64,000 nucleotides of DNA from Pteria penguin (GCA_035048485.1 CM068587.1:51451501-51515500), one strand, 5' to 3'; positions 1-14,013 are shown, counted from the first letter of the stretch. Translations and numbers: made by a program. Notes: generated by a model from the letters alone, not told the origin.

Positions 1-1600
1 CTTGTATTCATATTACTTTTAACAGTCAAGGTAATTTAGTATTATTGAATTTATGCTCAATATATGTAAAAAGGATAAGCAGATTTTGTATATATTGTAT
101 TGTAGTATTGCAAAATTGTATAATGAAAGGGTTTTCTAGGATAAAAATCAAGGTTGCTGTTTTCTTTTTAGTTTTTATGTTTTCTTTTCTTCCTTTTTTG
201 TTTTGTTAATTATTTCTTTTTAAAAATGTTCAGTATATTACACTTAATGTAACAAGAATTAGCATACTGAATTTTGTTTTTTCAATTTGCACGAAGTTCT
301 ACGTCTTTCAACTTAAGTTTAAAGAAGCTTATGATTTCATTTCCATATGAAGCTAGCATGTATAATAATTCAATATAAAGTTGGTGCCATGTGAATGAAA
401 ATTCACAAAAGCCATAATACCAGACAGAAGAGCAATTCATCATCTAGCGCTCCACGGAGAATACGGATGGACGCACATGCGTCCTTTTCCGTGAAATATT
501 TATACATTGCTTTTAAAGAAGGTAATGTGAATTTCAGATTTTTTTTATTCTTATGTGTCTTTTCTTTTGTACTCATTTTCACATTTGTCAAAATGTAGAA
601 GTAAGAAAATCAGGAACAATTACTATAAATTAGTTATTTAACATTTGAATATAGATCTATAGTTCCTTTGGCAATTGTTAATTTTGCAGACGTAAGTCTG
701 CAGATATGGCAACGTATTTAGCAAACACTGCAACAATACAGTAATTTATACAGCACATTATAGTAACATAACTCTAGTGCGCTTTACATTAAAAGAACAT
801 AAGCGTACATTCAATGCAATATGGCAGAAACTTATGAATGAGTACAATTACATCATTTACAGTTAATGCTTGTTTAGAAAGGTAAGTTTTCAGATCTGTT
901 TTAAAAACCAACACAGACGTAGAGTTCCTGAGTCTCATCGGTAGCGACTGTCGGAACCACATGAGTAATAGCGATTTAATAAGACAAATCGAACAAAAAA
1001 CTTAAACATCAAACAGCAAAACTTATTACGCAACAAAATGATAGAATACCCTTTCAGTACTCGGTATGTGAATAACGATTTAATAACTAACATAAAAAAG
1101 GCTACGGGAAAGATTTAAAATAAATAGATAATTTAAAAAATAAAGAAATATATTAACAAAGAACAAAAGTTAGAATATATATCTTGTTTTATTATTTGTT
1201 TGTCTATATGATATGTTCCCCGAAACATTGATGAATGCATATCGCAAGTTTATCTGCATTTTGATAGTTCACCCTACTCGCTCGACACAATCCATTGTAA
1301 TCTAAATGTCGAATACTTAAGCCATAATTCACGTCGTTCATAGACCTAAATATTGAGTAGTCTTGTATTAGGTTGACACTTGGCTGGATCATTAGACAAT
1401 CATATGTGATTATATGCTGCAATAGACATTCAATTGTCCAAGATGTCCTCGCGTCTTTTCTCTCAATTAAATAACAAGTGCTTCATTAGAGTGGACGTGG
1501 AGATGAATCGGCAGTCGTCTATAGGACATTGTATACTAAGGCTTCGATACGGTAATTACTGTCGATATGTCCGACAATTATGGAATAGGTAATACATGTA
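1..1600. other. No gene recognised; possible old repeat at 740-1000
   Basis: No credible reading frame or RNA gene is visible; the short open stretches have no protein-like features. The part around 740-1000, with GGTAAGTTTTCAG near 892, has the flavour of an old dispersed repeat, but I cannot name it. RT-like coding begins at about 1618. Confidence 0.4.
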
Positions 1601-1617
1601 CTATCCAAATGATTTAT

Positions 1618-2127
1618 TTCACATACAGATACATTGAAAACTTTCTAATCCAAAATTTCAGAATTACCTCTACCACATTCATCCCGCTAGAGCAACATGT
1701 TTGATTTATACCTAGATATCCTCTTGTTTATCGATAAGGATGGTATGTTACACACCTCGCTTTATGAGAAATATGGAGATTTCAACTTTCATATCCCTAC
1801 TTTCATCTTCATAATTGGGGCAGGCTTGGTGTAGTGGTTAAGCGCTTGGCTTGCGGCGCCGACAATCTGGGTTCGATTCCCGGGTTGCGCCACTATGTTT
1901 AAGAGGTTGGTAACCTCCTGCTTCCATGTCGCGATATAACTGAAATAGTGTTGAAAGCGACGTAAAATACAAATCAACCAACATCTTCATAATTAGCAAC
2001 ATCCTCGACTGCCTCTTTTGTTCCGATACATGTCGACTAGCAGATAAACTACCCACAGGTTACGTAATAGAACGCTTGAAATTGTCACTGATGAAGTTAT
2101 ATGGTCGGTACTGTGGTATTGTTGAAT
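1618..2127 (+). pseudogene. RT-B reverse transcriptase relic split by a SINE
   Basis: This is the C-terminal half of a decayed reverse transcriptase. From 1618 the frame reads YRYIENFLI, matching motif C (YRYIDDLL in the copy at 24.5 kb), with both catalytic aspartates lost (DD to EN). From 1703 it reads YLDILLFIDKDG and then TSLYEKYGDFNFHI, matching YLDIMLFFDINGQ and TSLYDKRDDFNFAI. A SINE interrupts the frame at 1817-1981. Similarity resumes at 1995 and ends with KLYGRYCGIV, matching the conserved C-terminal KFYGRYETLI. There are frameshifts between the blocks. No protein can be made from it. Confidence 0.75.
1804..1994 (+). mobile_element. tRNA-derived SINE with 13-bp target duplication
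   Basis: The body is 1817-1981 (165 bp), flanked by perfect direct repeats CATCTTCATAATT at 1804-1816 and 1982-1994. The tRNA-like head has an A box (GGTGTAGTGGTTAAGCGC) and a B box (GGGTTCGATTCC). The 3' tail reads GAAATAGTGTTGAAAGCGAC then GTAAAATACAAATC, resembling the tail of the V-domain SINEs at 34.7 and 59.1 kb. It sits inside the dead RT at 1618-2127, so it is younger than that element. Confidence 0.9.
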
Positions 2128-2274
2128 AGTATGAAGTAATAAAGTCCCCTTTTCCAGAATGTCAACTGATACGTAAAATCTGTAGCACTATTATTTATAT
2201 TGACATTCATTTACCCATCGAACAAATAACGTATATGGTATTGCCACTGCATACATCTTTTTATTGAACATGGT

Positions 2275-2420
2275 AGTATCTAGCATGCGCAGGAGACGAT
2301 CACTCCTTGAGACATCCGGTTTCATCCTATTTGTAGTCAACACCACCGAATTTGCAGTGTTTTGTCTTGACTTTGAATATCAGGATATTAGGACAATAAA
2401 GTCGTTCAAGTGACTAGTTT
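2275..2420 (+). repeat. 3' region relic of the RT-B copy at 1.6 kb
   Basis: The stretch contains a degraded form of the RT-B 3' segment (CTAGCATGCGCAGGAGACGA, then TCACTCC and a CCGGTTTCA block). It is followed by ACACCACCGAATTTGCAGTG, which recurs at about 49.25 kb. It continues the decayed element on the same strand. Confidence 0.5.
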
Positions 2421-4281
2421 TTACGTTACTATTTTTCATAATTTAGAAATAAAACACTTGTACACTGACAATTAATGAAATTTTGCTACAGCACACACCG
2501 AATAAATAAATGACCTGTTAAAATTTTACTAATATCGAGAATGATATACCTTCAAAATAAAATGCTTCGCATAGCCTGTAGTACTATTTTTCATAACATT
2601 TGGTATATTTATGAGTGCCGATTTATGTTTCACAGAGTTATTTCATATTTATGACGGAATCTGATTTCAAAATCATTGTGACAATATAAAATGTCTGTTG
2701 AAACCTCATTTTTGTGCCTTCATTTCCATTAAATTTACATCGGTTTCCTACATAAGATACTTGCTCAAAGGGTAGATAACTCTGTATTACGAAATGACCA
2801 AATTCGCTGAATGAGATTTTAACTCCAAAAGCATCTAGAACTCACATCTTAGTTTTAATGTATTGTCATCATTTTTCTCTTTCCGTTAATTTGGTCCTTT
2901 AAAAAGAGATTTAAAGATATCACGACTGTACTTTTTCAGGTAGCCTACAGTTGTGCTGTCTGATCTCATGTCAGTAGCATTTACATTGTGTATTTTGATT
3001 TGCTAGGATTGTCTAAGGCAAATCCAAAAAAAAAAAAATGAGATTAAAAGAACGATTTATAACATCAGTCAACCAATTAAGGCCAATTTCGATTAAATAC
3101 CATGCTTTGTCTTCATTAAGTTCATTTGTTAATCATTCAGCTTATACATACTTAATTTGATCTCGGGTATAATTGTAGATTGTAAAGAACCGTTTCTATG
3201 TGTATAACAATAGTACACTGTAGTGATTGTTATGGTACAAATGGGTACTAAATAATTCTAGGAAATATGATGTGTATAGACGATGAGTGTTATAGGCATA
3301 TCTAACATGCAGTATCTGATGACATCTTAGATCTACCATGAGTTTCGTATGACATTCGAACACACATTTTACAATTCCAAATATTACACTGACAATAAAT
3401 ATTAGAACATATATACGTGTTTTAATCTACAATTTATGTCTTTTCAGAGGTGCTCAATGCCTAAAGAATGGAAATCGAAATTATGGAAATTTGAAGAGCA
3501 AACTTATTTCCACATTGACCTTAAAGTAAAAGCCAAATAAAATCCATTTAAGGACGGGGCTAAGCAGGAGCGAGATACACCTAATTTTAAATTTATTAGC
3601 ATGTTTATTCTGAAAAATCAGAGTTAATCTATTTTTAATATATAAGAAACGAAAGCAACCATAACAAATGGCCTTTCGGCAAAATAGAATAGTTATCATA
3701 TTATTATTTCTCTGTAGAGTCGTGTGAGGAAAAATGATATAGAGTGAAAATTGTGTTCATTTCATGACTTTCGCTTTTAATATTATGAAATATTATATAT
3801 TAATACATATTACAGTATTTTGTAATTGTACCTACGTGTTCAGATTTTACAATGATGTTGATATGCAATGTACGGTTAATTATAGTGGGATTGATTCACG
3901 ATATACTTTAGATTGCACACTTTATTGAAAAAATTTCGGCACTTGGCCTTTTATCGGGTGAAATGAACAATGTTAAAGTATAGCTTCTCCTTATGATCTA
4001 TAACGTAATACTAGATTTAACATAACATTAGTCTTCTCACTTGATGAGGCTAACTCACGGAACATCTTTAAAAAGCATGCAGTCTGTTTAGTTGTAGAAA
4101 TAAAGGACTTCCCTTTGGAAGACTTTACTTGTGTCGTTACTGAGCAATATTAACGGCTAACGCAAATTTTTCTATTTCCATTCTTCAATCTAGAAATCAA
4201 CAACGTAATTTCTGATGTTTGCAGATTTTGATGAGTTTTCTGGAATACTCTGCATAGAAATGAAAAGTAGATGAAATATAT
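2421..4281. other. No gene recognised
   Basis: AT-rich sequence with stop codons in all frames. I see no RNA gene, tandem repeat or known element. Confidence 0.5.
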
Positions 4282-4539
4282 GTAAAAAACGAAGAAGTAC
4301 CTAAGGGTAAACCATATCTTATAGTCCATGGAATAAAGGGGACAATATCGTGTTTAGTGTCATATTCAGACAAATGCGAACCCCATTAAAATCGAGTTGA
4401 GACCAGGTGCCCGGGAGGAGTAAGCGTCCCCTGGTTGCACGCAACACCCGTCGCAAAAGTCCTGCAACAAGCTTTCAAGTTGAGGAGGTAAATACATAAA
4501 TATACACGCATGAACATACGAAGGAGACAGGAACACGAA
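4282..4539 (-). repeat. R3 dispersed repeat (retroelement 3' region)
   Basis: This 258-bp stretch is nearly identical to 26331-26588: both run from TAAAAAACGAAGAAGTAC to GGAGACAGGAACACGAA. The core reads, on this strand, GAGACCAGGTGCCCGGGAGG then AGTAAGCGTCCCC. The same core in the other orientation lies in the 3' untranslated region of RT-B copies, for example at 27.0 kb. It is probably a 3' fragment of an RT-B-like retroelement, inserted in minus orientation. Confidence 0.75.
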
Positions 4540-5320
4540 TATGTATATATCCTAGCATCTAACCGATTAAGTTACTTCGGTTCCATTATAGTAAGTATTA
4601 TACAGTGTTGTAAAGTGCTAATATCTTGTCTGAACAGTTAATGCATCGAACCCGGTCGTGAAGTTGAAAGACCTTTATTTCTCGATATGATGTGGTCTGA
4701 TTTGATTTAGTCATGACTATAACTCAATATTAATTACTTACTCGTGTGAGCAGAAATCCTACATTCATTAATAACTGTCAAGTTGCGCGTGCTGTTGCAT
4801 ATGTAGTATGGCCTTAATCTTTCATAATAAGCTCCGTCTGTGAAAAAGTGACATTCGTGCTATTGCCGTATGGATTCCATATTTTATGCACTTTATTTGA
4901 TATCTTAAAAGGGGGATTGTTAAGACTTGTTGTATGTTTTAAAAATGAAATCATTTTTGGCGAGGACTTTGTAAGTTTAATACCTTACCGCCTCTTTTTG
5001 AGTATAATAGAAGTTATTTTATCTATTTTTGTATGTGGTAACGACTTTAAGGTAAACCTAGTATAGTACGCTTTATCCATTTTTGAGCAAATCTACTCGC
5101 GTACATGTTATGGATTATGACAACATTTATTTCAAAGATTATTAAATCATACGGTGCAATTTGATATAAAATAAACAAAATCCAATAAAACAGATCATAT
5201 TATTACTATCAGTGACTTAATCATATGTTACAAAATCAACCTCTTTATACGAAACGTAAAGTGTAGTGAACGTGGTTTTTAAATTATGTAAGAAACTATA
5301 TGAACAACAACAACGACATG
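4540..5320. other. No gene recognised
   Basis: AT-rich, without coding or RNA signals. A 72-codon open stretch from 4848 has no recognisable similarity and I do not call it a gene. Confidence 0.5.
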
Positions 5321-5405
<85 letters not shown>

Positions 5406-5453
5406 TAATAATAATAATAACAATAACAATAATAATAATGATAATAATAATAA
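5321..5453. repeat. AAT/ATA microsatellite
   Basis: About 44 units of a trinucleotide (ATA phase) with a few AAC and ATG interruptions near the 3' end. The poly-Asn, poly-Leu and poly-Tyr open frames over it are repeat artefacts. Confidence 0.98.
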
Positions 5454-6416
5454 CCATTGACACTCAAGTATTATGAATATTTTGTAATGAAAAAGGTATG
5501 AGGAGATTAAGACTTTATTAACTTTTGTTGAATTGATGTGTAAATAATAATGACAAACAGTTATTATTTTCAGTTATTTTTTTATTTCTCATGTTGATGT
5601 TAACTTCAGAAATACTACTAAAATGTAATCTGGTACATTCAGAGTGCTATCAATGACGAAGGGTTCACATAAATGAAGTATCATATTCGTGCATCACAAA
5701 ACCGGATTTTTTTATATCTTGCGAAATGACGTCCTGTATTTTGTATCTTAAGCAAGCACCGATTGGCACATTTGTTCTCCACCATCATTTATGACATAGC
5801 ATTAATTAGACATATAAAGCAAAGAATTTTAAAAGCATTCAATCTAAAGTATTCGTCATCGACGAAGATAATATGAAGTAGATGAAATACATCTGAACAA
5901 AATAACTTACTTCCTGTACGTTTTTGAATTTAAAAGAACATGTTGCTCATAATATTTGTTATACGAAATGGTATTTGTCTAATATCGATTGCACTATACT
6001 TTCTGTCCCATGACAAAAAGAATTTTCATAAAAAAATGATAGTGTTGAAGTATTCTGCTATTTAATCCTATTGTTGCATCAGCGAATATATCGATTACGA
6101 TCAAAGTGTGAAATTTCTTGTTATGAAGACACATTTCGATCTCAGATCCTAGACAATCATTTCATTTCTAAAAGGGTAATGCTTTTAAAACGTGAATATT
6201 TCGTTATGTTATTATGAAATTGAAGGGATTTGATAATGTTTGAAACCATTAAAAAGGCATAATATTCGCATGAATTTAACATATACATTGGCTTTAAACA
6301 CATTTGATGAAAGATGAATCAGCATATAGATGCATTTATGAAATAGAAATTCGTGATTTCCTATGAGTATATACATTAGGAGTTTGTGCATAGATATGGC
6401 TACAATAACAAGAATG
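5454..6416. other. No gene recognised
   Basis: AT-rich spacer between two trinucleotide microsatellites. No element or gene is visible. Confidence 0.5.
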
Positions 6417-6730
<314 letters not shown>

Positions 6731-9260
6731 AAACAGACAATAAGTAAATTCAGAAATAATAGTTAAAACAGATAGTGTATATCCGCAAAGCCAACTAATT
6801 CGATACAAAATACTTGAAATTCCTATTTTGGTCATTTTCACACAAATACAAGTGAATAATGGTAATAATTTATGTTTGTCGACTACTTGTTCCAGTGTTG
6901 ACTGTTGGATTATCAACTACATTGAATATAACTTGAAACTACAATTTGTTATTGTGAGAACTCATGGCGGGTGTGACCGTTTGGCAGGGGACGCTAGCTT
7001 GTTCATTATACCAAATTCCACCACTCTTATAAACTTTTCGCTCAGGAGTATAATTAAAATAACAATGTTGGGCATGACTTCAATTCTCGAAAAAAAAATC
7101 ATATTATCTAAGTCAACGGTCCTTGAAAATAAATATAATATTTCATGTCCTTGGCGGACAATTTAATAAATTTAACTTTACATCAAGATTGAAAACAAAA
7201 TATGCAAGAGGCAACCATCACATTACGAAATAATTGTTTAATTTCAGCGTTAGATTATATCATAATAATATATAGATTTGGGCAATTGAAGTATATGAGT
7301 TATAAACGATCTATAGCAAAGGATCATATACGGGATGAAAAGATGAATACACTATGATTAGGAATTATATACGGGTATGACTCGATTAAAGTGCCGACAG
7401 CCTCCATAAGATCACGTCATATCTATCGAAACAAATAGAAAAGTGACGTAGCAAAAGCAACACAAACCTTTCACTGTTTATTTAGTTGGCGGATTATGTT
7501 TTTAAATACATGGGACATCAAAGCAAATTTTCCATTCCGACTTGATTCTAACATTTATCACTCTCACAGCATATCCGGTATGATTAATATCTACTGGATA
7601 ACCGCATGCGCATACCGATGGGCCAGCTATTGAATTTACATGATAATGTTATTTTGCGCATTTATCGATATTTACAGGAAGTTTCAACGGCCATCCAAAG
7701 TGGATGAGGGATATAGAACAGTGAAGCTCATCTGCAAGACCATCTTCTCTAATCTAATGAACAGACATTGGTAAACACTCATTACATGGGAAGATGGGTG
7801 ATTATTCATTGAACTTAAATGTCAAAATATGTTATAAACTCTTGAAGCGACAAGGGAAATAATATATACAATTATTCTTTACTTTTCGTTTTTGATACAG
7901 TTGATAATGGGGTTGAAGATTATTTTGAACAACAAACAGAATTACATCAGGGAGGCGGAAATTATACATACTATTGTACCAAATGTTTACTTGGTATGCC
8001 CCTTTTTTCACACTAGGTTATTCTTTTATTTTAATCAACGTTGTTTTATGGGGGGTTTTATTGTAAAAACTGTTTGTTTCAAGGAGAACACAACACCAGT
8101 TTAACAGTGACAAATAAACAACTATACAGTAAAAATCGCCATAATGATGCCTTAGGGAAATATTGTGATGATGCAATCAGGTGCTAAAGCCGATAGTTTC
8201 TCAAGCACACGCGTAATGTAAAGGCCTCAAACGGTTATTAGATTTCCTCCTCAAACTTAAGTTTGGCCCCAAAAGTCTGCGATTATAAGGTCTACGCTAC
8301 TTAACGGGTTTCAGATGATCAACGATCATAAACCACATTGCAGCATAGGTCGTGGTGGTTCTCAGTTGTCAATACAATACTTCTTGATAACATCATTTAG
8401 GTCTCCTAGTTGAAGTGATATTGATACATTCGTTGTAAGACGAATAAAACCTTACATAAATGTGTAATGTTTTAGTAATATGTTTTCGGATCATCTGATT
8501 GAAATAGTAGAGTTTAAAAACATATATATTATTGTTATTAATACTAATAATGCATATAAGTAAAATGAGTGTCCTTTTTATTGTTTTAGTTGTAAAATTA
8601 TTTTCTAAATAACTTATAAACTGAATCAATAAACATGGGTAAATAATTAAACATTGCATATTATAAATATCTACTATGTTGTGAAATAATAAAAGATGCA
8701 AAATGAACATAAATTCTAAAAAAACTATTTAAAATCTTTTATCAAATTTAAGTAAATGGAAAATGGTACCGATTTCTTTCGTGAATTCAGAGTGCATTTT
8801 GAAATAGTGAAATATCTCTTTCTTAAGCTGTAAGTATATGAACTGAGCGCATGGATGTTATGATTTTACTTGCAGTTTGTACCGTATTGATGACATGAAA
8901 CATTTACGTGTGCTCTTAGCTTGGTAAAATAAATTCTACATAAATACTCTCACTTACACCCCTTTAAGTCAATTATTCTGTTAGTTAGCAGTTCTGATGC
9001 AACAACCTCGTAATGGCCGTTTGATAATTAAACCAATAATCGTAACATCCGCCGATCAATGGTATATATCGCATTACAATCATTTTATAAGTAAATTAAA
9101 GAAGACAAAGAAATATATACCAGTTTTATTGAAAAGTAATTTTGAAAAAGATGAAAGTCATAGACACCTAAAATGCATTAAAAGTTAAAATGTAAGAAAA
9201 CCTTAATGGATGTACCGAAGAAAAGAATACAAAGAATAAGCTTTGCGTAGAATTAATCTG
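6731..9260. other. No gene recognised
   Basis: I find no coding block with protein-like composition, no tRNA and no clear element. The 112-codon stretch at 6828-7166 has no recognisable motif and ordinary AT-rich codon content, so it is not called. Confidence 0.45.
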
Positions 9261-9353
9261 ATATATATATATATATATATATACATGGTAAAATAAATAA
9301 ATATATATCGAATTGGTAAAAAACAATTCCACATAAATATATATATATATGTA
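9261..9353. repeat. Short AT microsatellites
   Basis: Two short AT tracts, at 9261-9283 and about 9338-9350, separated by AT-rich spacer. Confidence 0.9.
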
Positions 9354-12300
9354 TTTGCTTAAAAGTAATTTTAAAGATGAGATATATGACACTATTATCT
9401 TTGTATGAGAATATGCTAAAACCTAACTTTCCATACTCGTTGAGGTCGACATTATATATGGAAAACACAAAACAAAAAGTCAAATAAAGAAGTTCGTTCC
9501 AGAATTTGTTCAACTGCACTGCTTATTTTTGCACACTCAGAGCGCTTACTTATACAAAATGGCTGGTTTGAGTGCGGTTAAAATTTTAATATTTGCAAGC
9601 TTTCAAAGATCAACCTATTCATATTCGTTAATCGATTTGTTGTATGCATCAATATTCTGAGATAAGAAATCGAATGAAATCATAACACTCCTACAACAGT
9701 TACCATGACGTCATGATAATCTCGATCAATCATCGATACATACGCCCCCTACTGGACTTATGCCCATTCCCTTTATTTGCAATGTCAGATTTTAGCTAAC
9801 CAGTTAAATTATTTAAATAAAAGAACGTATGACGTTTTTCAAGTAGATTTACATAATTTAAAAAAATATATCTTCTGTCTCTTATCAGTTTATTGTAGTC
9901 AACTCATATAAAAGAAACAAGATTTATTTTTGATATATTTATCAGCATATATTACAATTAAATCCATTTTAACTTATACACTATTGATAATAAAACGCGT
10001 CAGTTTGAATTTAGTCTTCATATCAAATTTTACGTTTTCGCCTGCAGTATGAATGTCACAAAAGAAAAAGCCATAAAGAAACGCTTCAAGTTTGTCATTT
10101 CTTAAATTATTTCATTCAAAGCGAGATACCTCTTGAGACAAGAAATTGGCTAACAGCGTGGATTATTAGCACTTATGTTTCTTCACCTCTCAAATGCCAT
10201 CATTGTTAGCGATACAAGTGACAGAACAAGACATTCCTTACATTGTCAGATACAACAATATTAGTACAAGACACACTCAATACTACTTCGAACACTACAA
10301 TGACACTTAATATGAAGTTTTTAAGCTGAATTCAGCTCCTCAAATAAAAGAAAACTGGTACATTAATAACAGTCACGGTGCCATCATAAATCCTTATTCG
10401 CCACAACATTCATTTTATTGTGCTATTTATCGTTCTTTTTTCATTTTGTTTCTGTTTTATTTTGTTTGTTTTAGTTTCCTCTCCGTTATCTTGTTATTTT
10501 TCAGAATAGGTACCGTTTAACTATGCAGATTAATGTATTTTTTAAATAAAGATTAACTGCTGACTTCAATTATGATCAGTCAGGATTGTGATTCATGCCG
10601 CAGCAGCAAGGTGTACTACATGCTGGACATGCATCAATTAGTCGGAATTAAATCTCGTAGTTCTTGCGGTATATGGTTTAATAATTAATTTGGATACATT
10701 ACTCTCTAGAGTATGATATAAATGATTACAAAGCTTTAAATACGGCACAGCATAATTACTCTATACCACAATTATATATACAAAAGCCTGATGCAAGAGA
10801 AATCTAAGGCAATATTTAAATTGAAATAGTTTTAATTTATTTAATCAAGGTATTTCAATAATTTCATCGTTGCTAACATTACATTTTCAATTATATCTCT
10901 ACAAAGTGACGGTAATTCACCACCATCCCCAATTTTATAGGAAACAGTAAACATTCCCCATATCATTGCGCTTTAAAAATCACTATAGTTTGCATTTACT
11001 TTGTAATTGCGACCATTATTAAATTTTCCTACATGTATGTATGTAAAGATGATTGATAAATCCAAATCATCAGTCCGAAATCATGAATCCAGGGGACATA
11101 CAAAATCAGTGAAAAAAACCCCGAAAAATATATACTTTAAGAGCATATGTGTCCTTTACTTCTGCTTTTTTAAAAGATATATTTTATACATGATATCGAG
11201 GATACTAAATCTATTATATGGTATTTATCACTTCCTTCTTCCAGGTCCGTTTCATTGCATACTTACGTATCCAACTTTCGGATATTGGAGTGAAAAAATA
11301 TAGAAATAGAATGTAGCTTACCTTATCGTGAGTTGTGTTGGTAGAGGTGCAATTAAAGGAGTTTCCAGAACGTAAAAACAAGTATATCACAGATTTAAAA
11401 TAAACTCATACTATACCTTATTGCGTATGAAAATCGTCAAAATATCCTGTTTTAAATGTTCAAAATTGGAATATGTTTAACCTTTCCCCTCTCTTTAATG
11501 ATAAAAAGTGTTAGCGATTAAAGTATTAACTCCTTTTAACAAGTAATCGCATTCAAAAGTTGCTCAGTCAGTGCTGTTTGGCTTCTGCGCACGTTATATA
11601 GCAGAATCTTTACGCCATCCCTGGTAGATTTTCGATATAGCGCCTACACACGATGCTAATGAATTATAGATGACACCGCCTATACTATCCCAGCCTCGCG
11701 ATTGCCTTGTGACATCCGAGGATTCTCTCCATAAACGGATCGCATCCAAGGTGTCTAGAAGCGTATTCTGTGCGAAACCCTGTAGAGTTGTCTCTGATAG
11801 ACCAAGCTTGTCTATAATTTGATAATTCCCTATTTACATATTCTTTACGGCAATGTTTATATTGATATTGACATTTTAAGCTAGGTCTGTGAATAAAGAA
11901 TGACGGAAATGTATTTTCATAAACTAGGCGATAATCCACACAATTTGCTTAATATGGAAGATATACATCGGCAGGTTTGCAGTTTGAATTCATTTTATTG
12001 ATTAGTTAAATGTCCAGAATTGATTGGTAATGTTACACTCTTAAACTCAAATATTCAATTTAAATGAAAATATTCTATAAAAGAATTCAGACTTCATTTA
12101 AAAAATTACTTTTAACAATTGGCATTATGTGGTAATGACTAAAATGTTTATATTGATCTACTTCACAAAGAGGGGAATTAGCATATAATGCAAACCTGCG
12201 TAAAATAATGACCTCATACAAATCATATGACTTACTATATCCCCGATTTAATAAAACTATATTTCAGACACTTTGAATATATTATTTATACATGTATGGC

Positions 12301-12462
12301 ATTTGAGGTCATAAAAGAAAAATAAAAACAAAAATAAATAAATAAATGAAAATAAATCAATAAATAAGCTCTTGTATTGGAATCCCTCAACAGTCTTATG
12401 CATATCTTTCCCCAAGTGATACACTCTGTCAGGTTGGGGGGAGGGGGGGGCTGGGGTTTGTT
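9354..12462. other. No gene recognised
   Basis: No recognisable gene or element. A minus-strand open stretch at 11685-11939 (84 codons) has mixed composition and could be a trace of old coding DNA. I cannot assign it. Confidence 0.4.
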
Positions 12463-12745
12463 ATAGCGGGTCTTGTCTATACCTACTCAAAAATAGTGAT
12501 CTGAACCTCGTGCCCAGTAACTGTAAGTAGGGACTCCTTCAAATCAAGGACATTATCTCGCTTTCAGACGGGCAGAACACTGTTTTGGTGTCTTTTAATA
12601 TGTTTGATGCTTATATCAATCTCATAAAAATATTCCTGTTCAAATTTTCTTGACCTCTCTATTTGGGTTTACTGTTGATGTTTGTTTTCTATGTGGAGGA
12701 TTATTTATACATTTTTAAATATGTTCACTTCGGACGCACTGCTTT
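12463..12745 (+). repeat. RT-A 3' region, 5'-truncated copy
   Basis: The order of blocks matches the 3' region of the RT-A copies at 16.3-16.6, 17.2-17.8 and 23.5-23.9 kb. They are a GCGGGTCTTGTC start, then CTGAACCTCGTGCCC, then TCGCTTTCAGACGGGCAGA, then GACCTCTC, then ATGTGGAGGATTATTTATAC. No RT coding precedes it, so this is a 3' end left by truncated insertion. Confidence 0.7.
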
Positions 12746-13498
12746 TGTGGTGAATTGTGTGCTTATTCTTTCATTTTCTACATGGCAGTGGCAACTTTTC
12801 TCATGCATTCGGTTCTTATTCTTTCTTTTCTTTTTTTCTTTTTTGTGTGCTTAGAGAAAATTAAGTTAGCGTTGCAATCACTTATTCTAGAAGAACTGCT
12901 TCATGGGTCATTGAATTTAAACTATGGGGGAAATTTAGATTGAGAGTGATTTAAAGTAATTTTTCTTGGTAATTTTATTACTGTGTGGACAATAATCTGA
13001 AAATATTCTACGACGCCAACAGAAGAAAAAGAAAATGGGGTCAATTATTTATTTCTAACGTGAATTGTGATAAAGGCTGTAACTTACTTACGAAAATTTT
13101 AACTTTTCACAACAAATACGTTTTCAACAGGATAGAGCTGAAAGATACTTCCAGGTCAGTATAGAGGCACTCAGTGATATGTAAAATAACAGATTACACA
13201 ATATGTTTTTTAAGATCACAAATCATAGCCGATTTTATTTTCATAGATACGCATGCACTTCGGTTTAAAAAATTCACTAGAAATACAGAAGGGAAAGAAT
13301 TGTGATAAATAACTACATTTATGTGTTTATACACAAACAGGAATACTGGACAAACACTGATCACGGATGCCACAGTATAAGCATCTCCTGCCAAGCAATT
13401 AGGTAGGTTAATATCTTCTACTATCAAACAAAACCCATTAGCATTTTCCAAACAATAAAATATTTCCAATATGTTTTTTATGATGATGATGGGTATAT

Positions 13499-13682
13499 AC
13501 TGGGTATATGTGACGGGTGTTGCTAGCAAGCATGAGATGCTCTCTCACTAGATCAAATCGGTTCACATATGCTTTTCAAGTAGACATTCTTCGTTGTTTT
13601 TTATTTGGGTTTATATTTTCACTGATTTTGTATGTCCTTTAGTTTCATGATTTTCGGACTTATGCTTTGAATTTATCTGTAG
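13499..13682 (+). repeat. RT-B 3' region, truncated copy
   Basis: It starts with ACTGGGTATATGTGACGGGT and ends with a TTTCATGATTTTCGGACTTA block. This matches the 3' region at 25.57-25.70 and 26.99-27.20 kb. No coding part is attached. Confidence 0.75.
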
Positions 13683-13748
13683 ATTTTACATATAGACCAT
13701 ATCAACCTGATTAAAGCCATATCTTTATTCCACTTCTCTGCTTTTCCA

Positions 13749-13864
13749 TTGCGGATAAAGATCTGGCGAAACTCAGTAAGAGGTCATGTTCTGGTGAACT
13801 CTGATGACGTTTCAGGCACCAGAACATAACCCCTTACGGAGTTTCGCCAGATCTTTATCCGCAA
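13749..13864. repeat. Near-perfect inverted repeat, 48-bp arms
   Basis: The left arm 13749-13796 and right arm 13817-13864 are reverse complements with 3 mismatches in 48 positions; the loop is 20 nt (13797-13816). Each arm contains GATAAAGATCTGGCGAAACT or its complement. The stem would fold strongly in RNA or DNA. I do not recognise the element; it may be a fold-back element or a hairpin RNA source. Confidence 0.85.
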
Positions 13865-14013
13865 TAAGACAAATAAAAAAGCGGAAAGAAGATATGGTTT
13901 TAAACAGATTGAGACAATATATTACTAGAAAGGGGGGGGGGGGGCGCTCAGCAATGTCCACAAAGCGTAAGTATAGATCAAGTTGGATGTACACAGCTTC
14001 CATTTTAAACAAC

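Noticed and set aside
395..598. Short open stretch of 67 codons with a hydrophobic end
   Set aside because: Both strands are open over the same AT-rich interval; there is no motif, splice signal or similarity.
5266..5460. Poly-Asn, poly-Leu and poly-Ile open frames over microsatellites (also at 6.4-6.8 and 19.5-19.8 kb)
   Set aside because: They are translations of trinucleotide repeats without flanking coding signal.
6828..7166. 112-codon open stretch
   Set aside because: No motif, no similarity that I recognise, and length not exceptional for AT-poor frames in this window.
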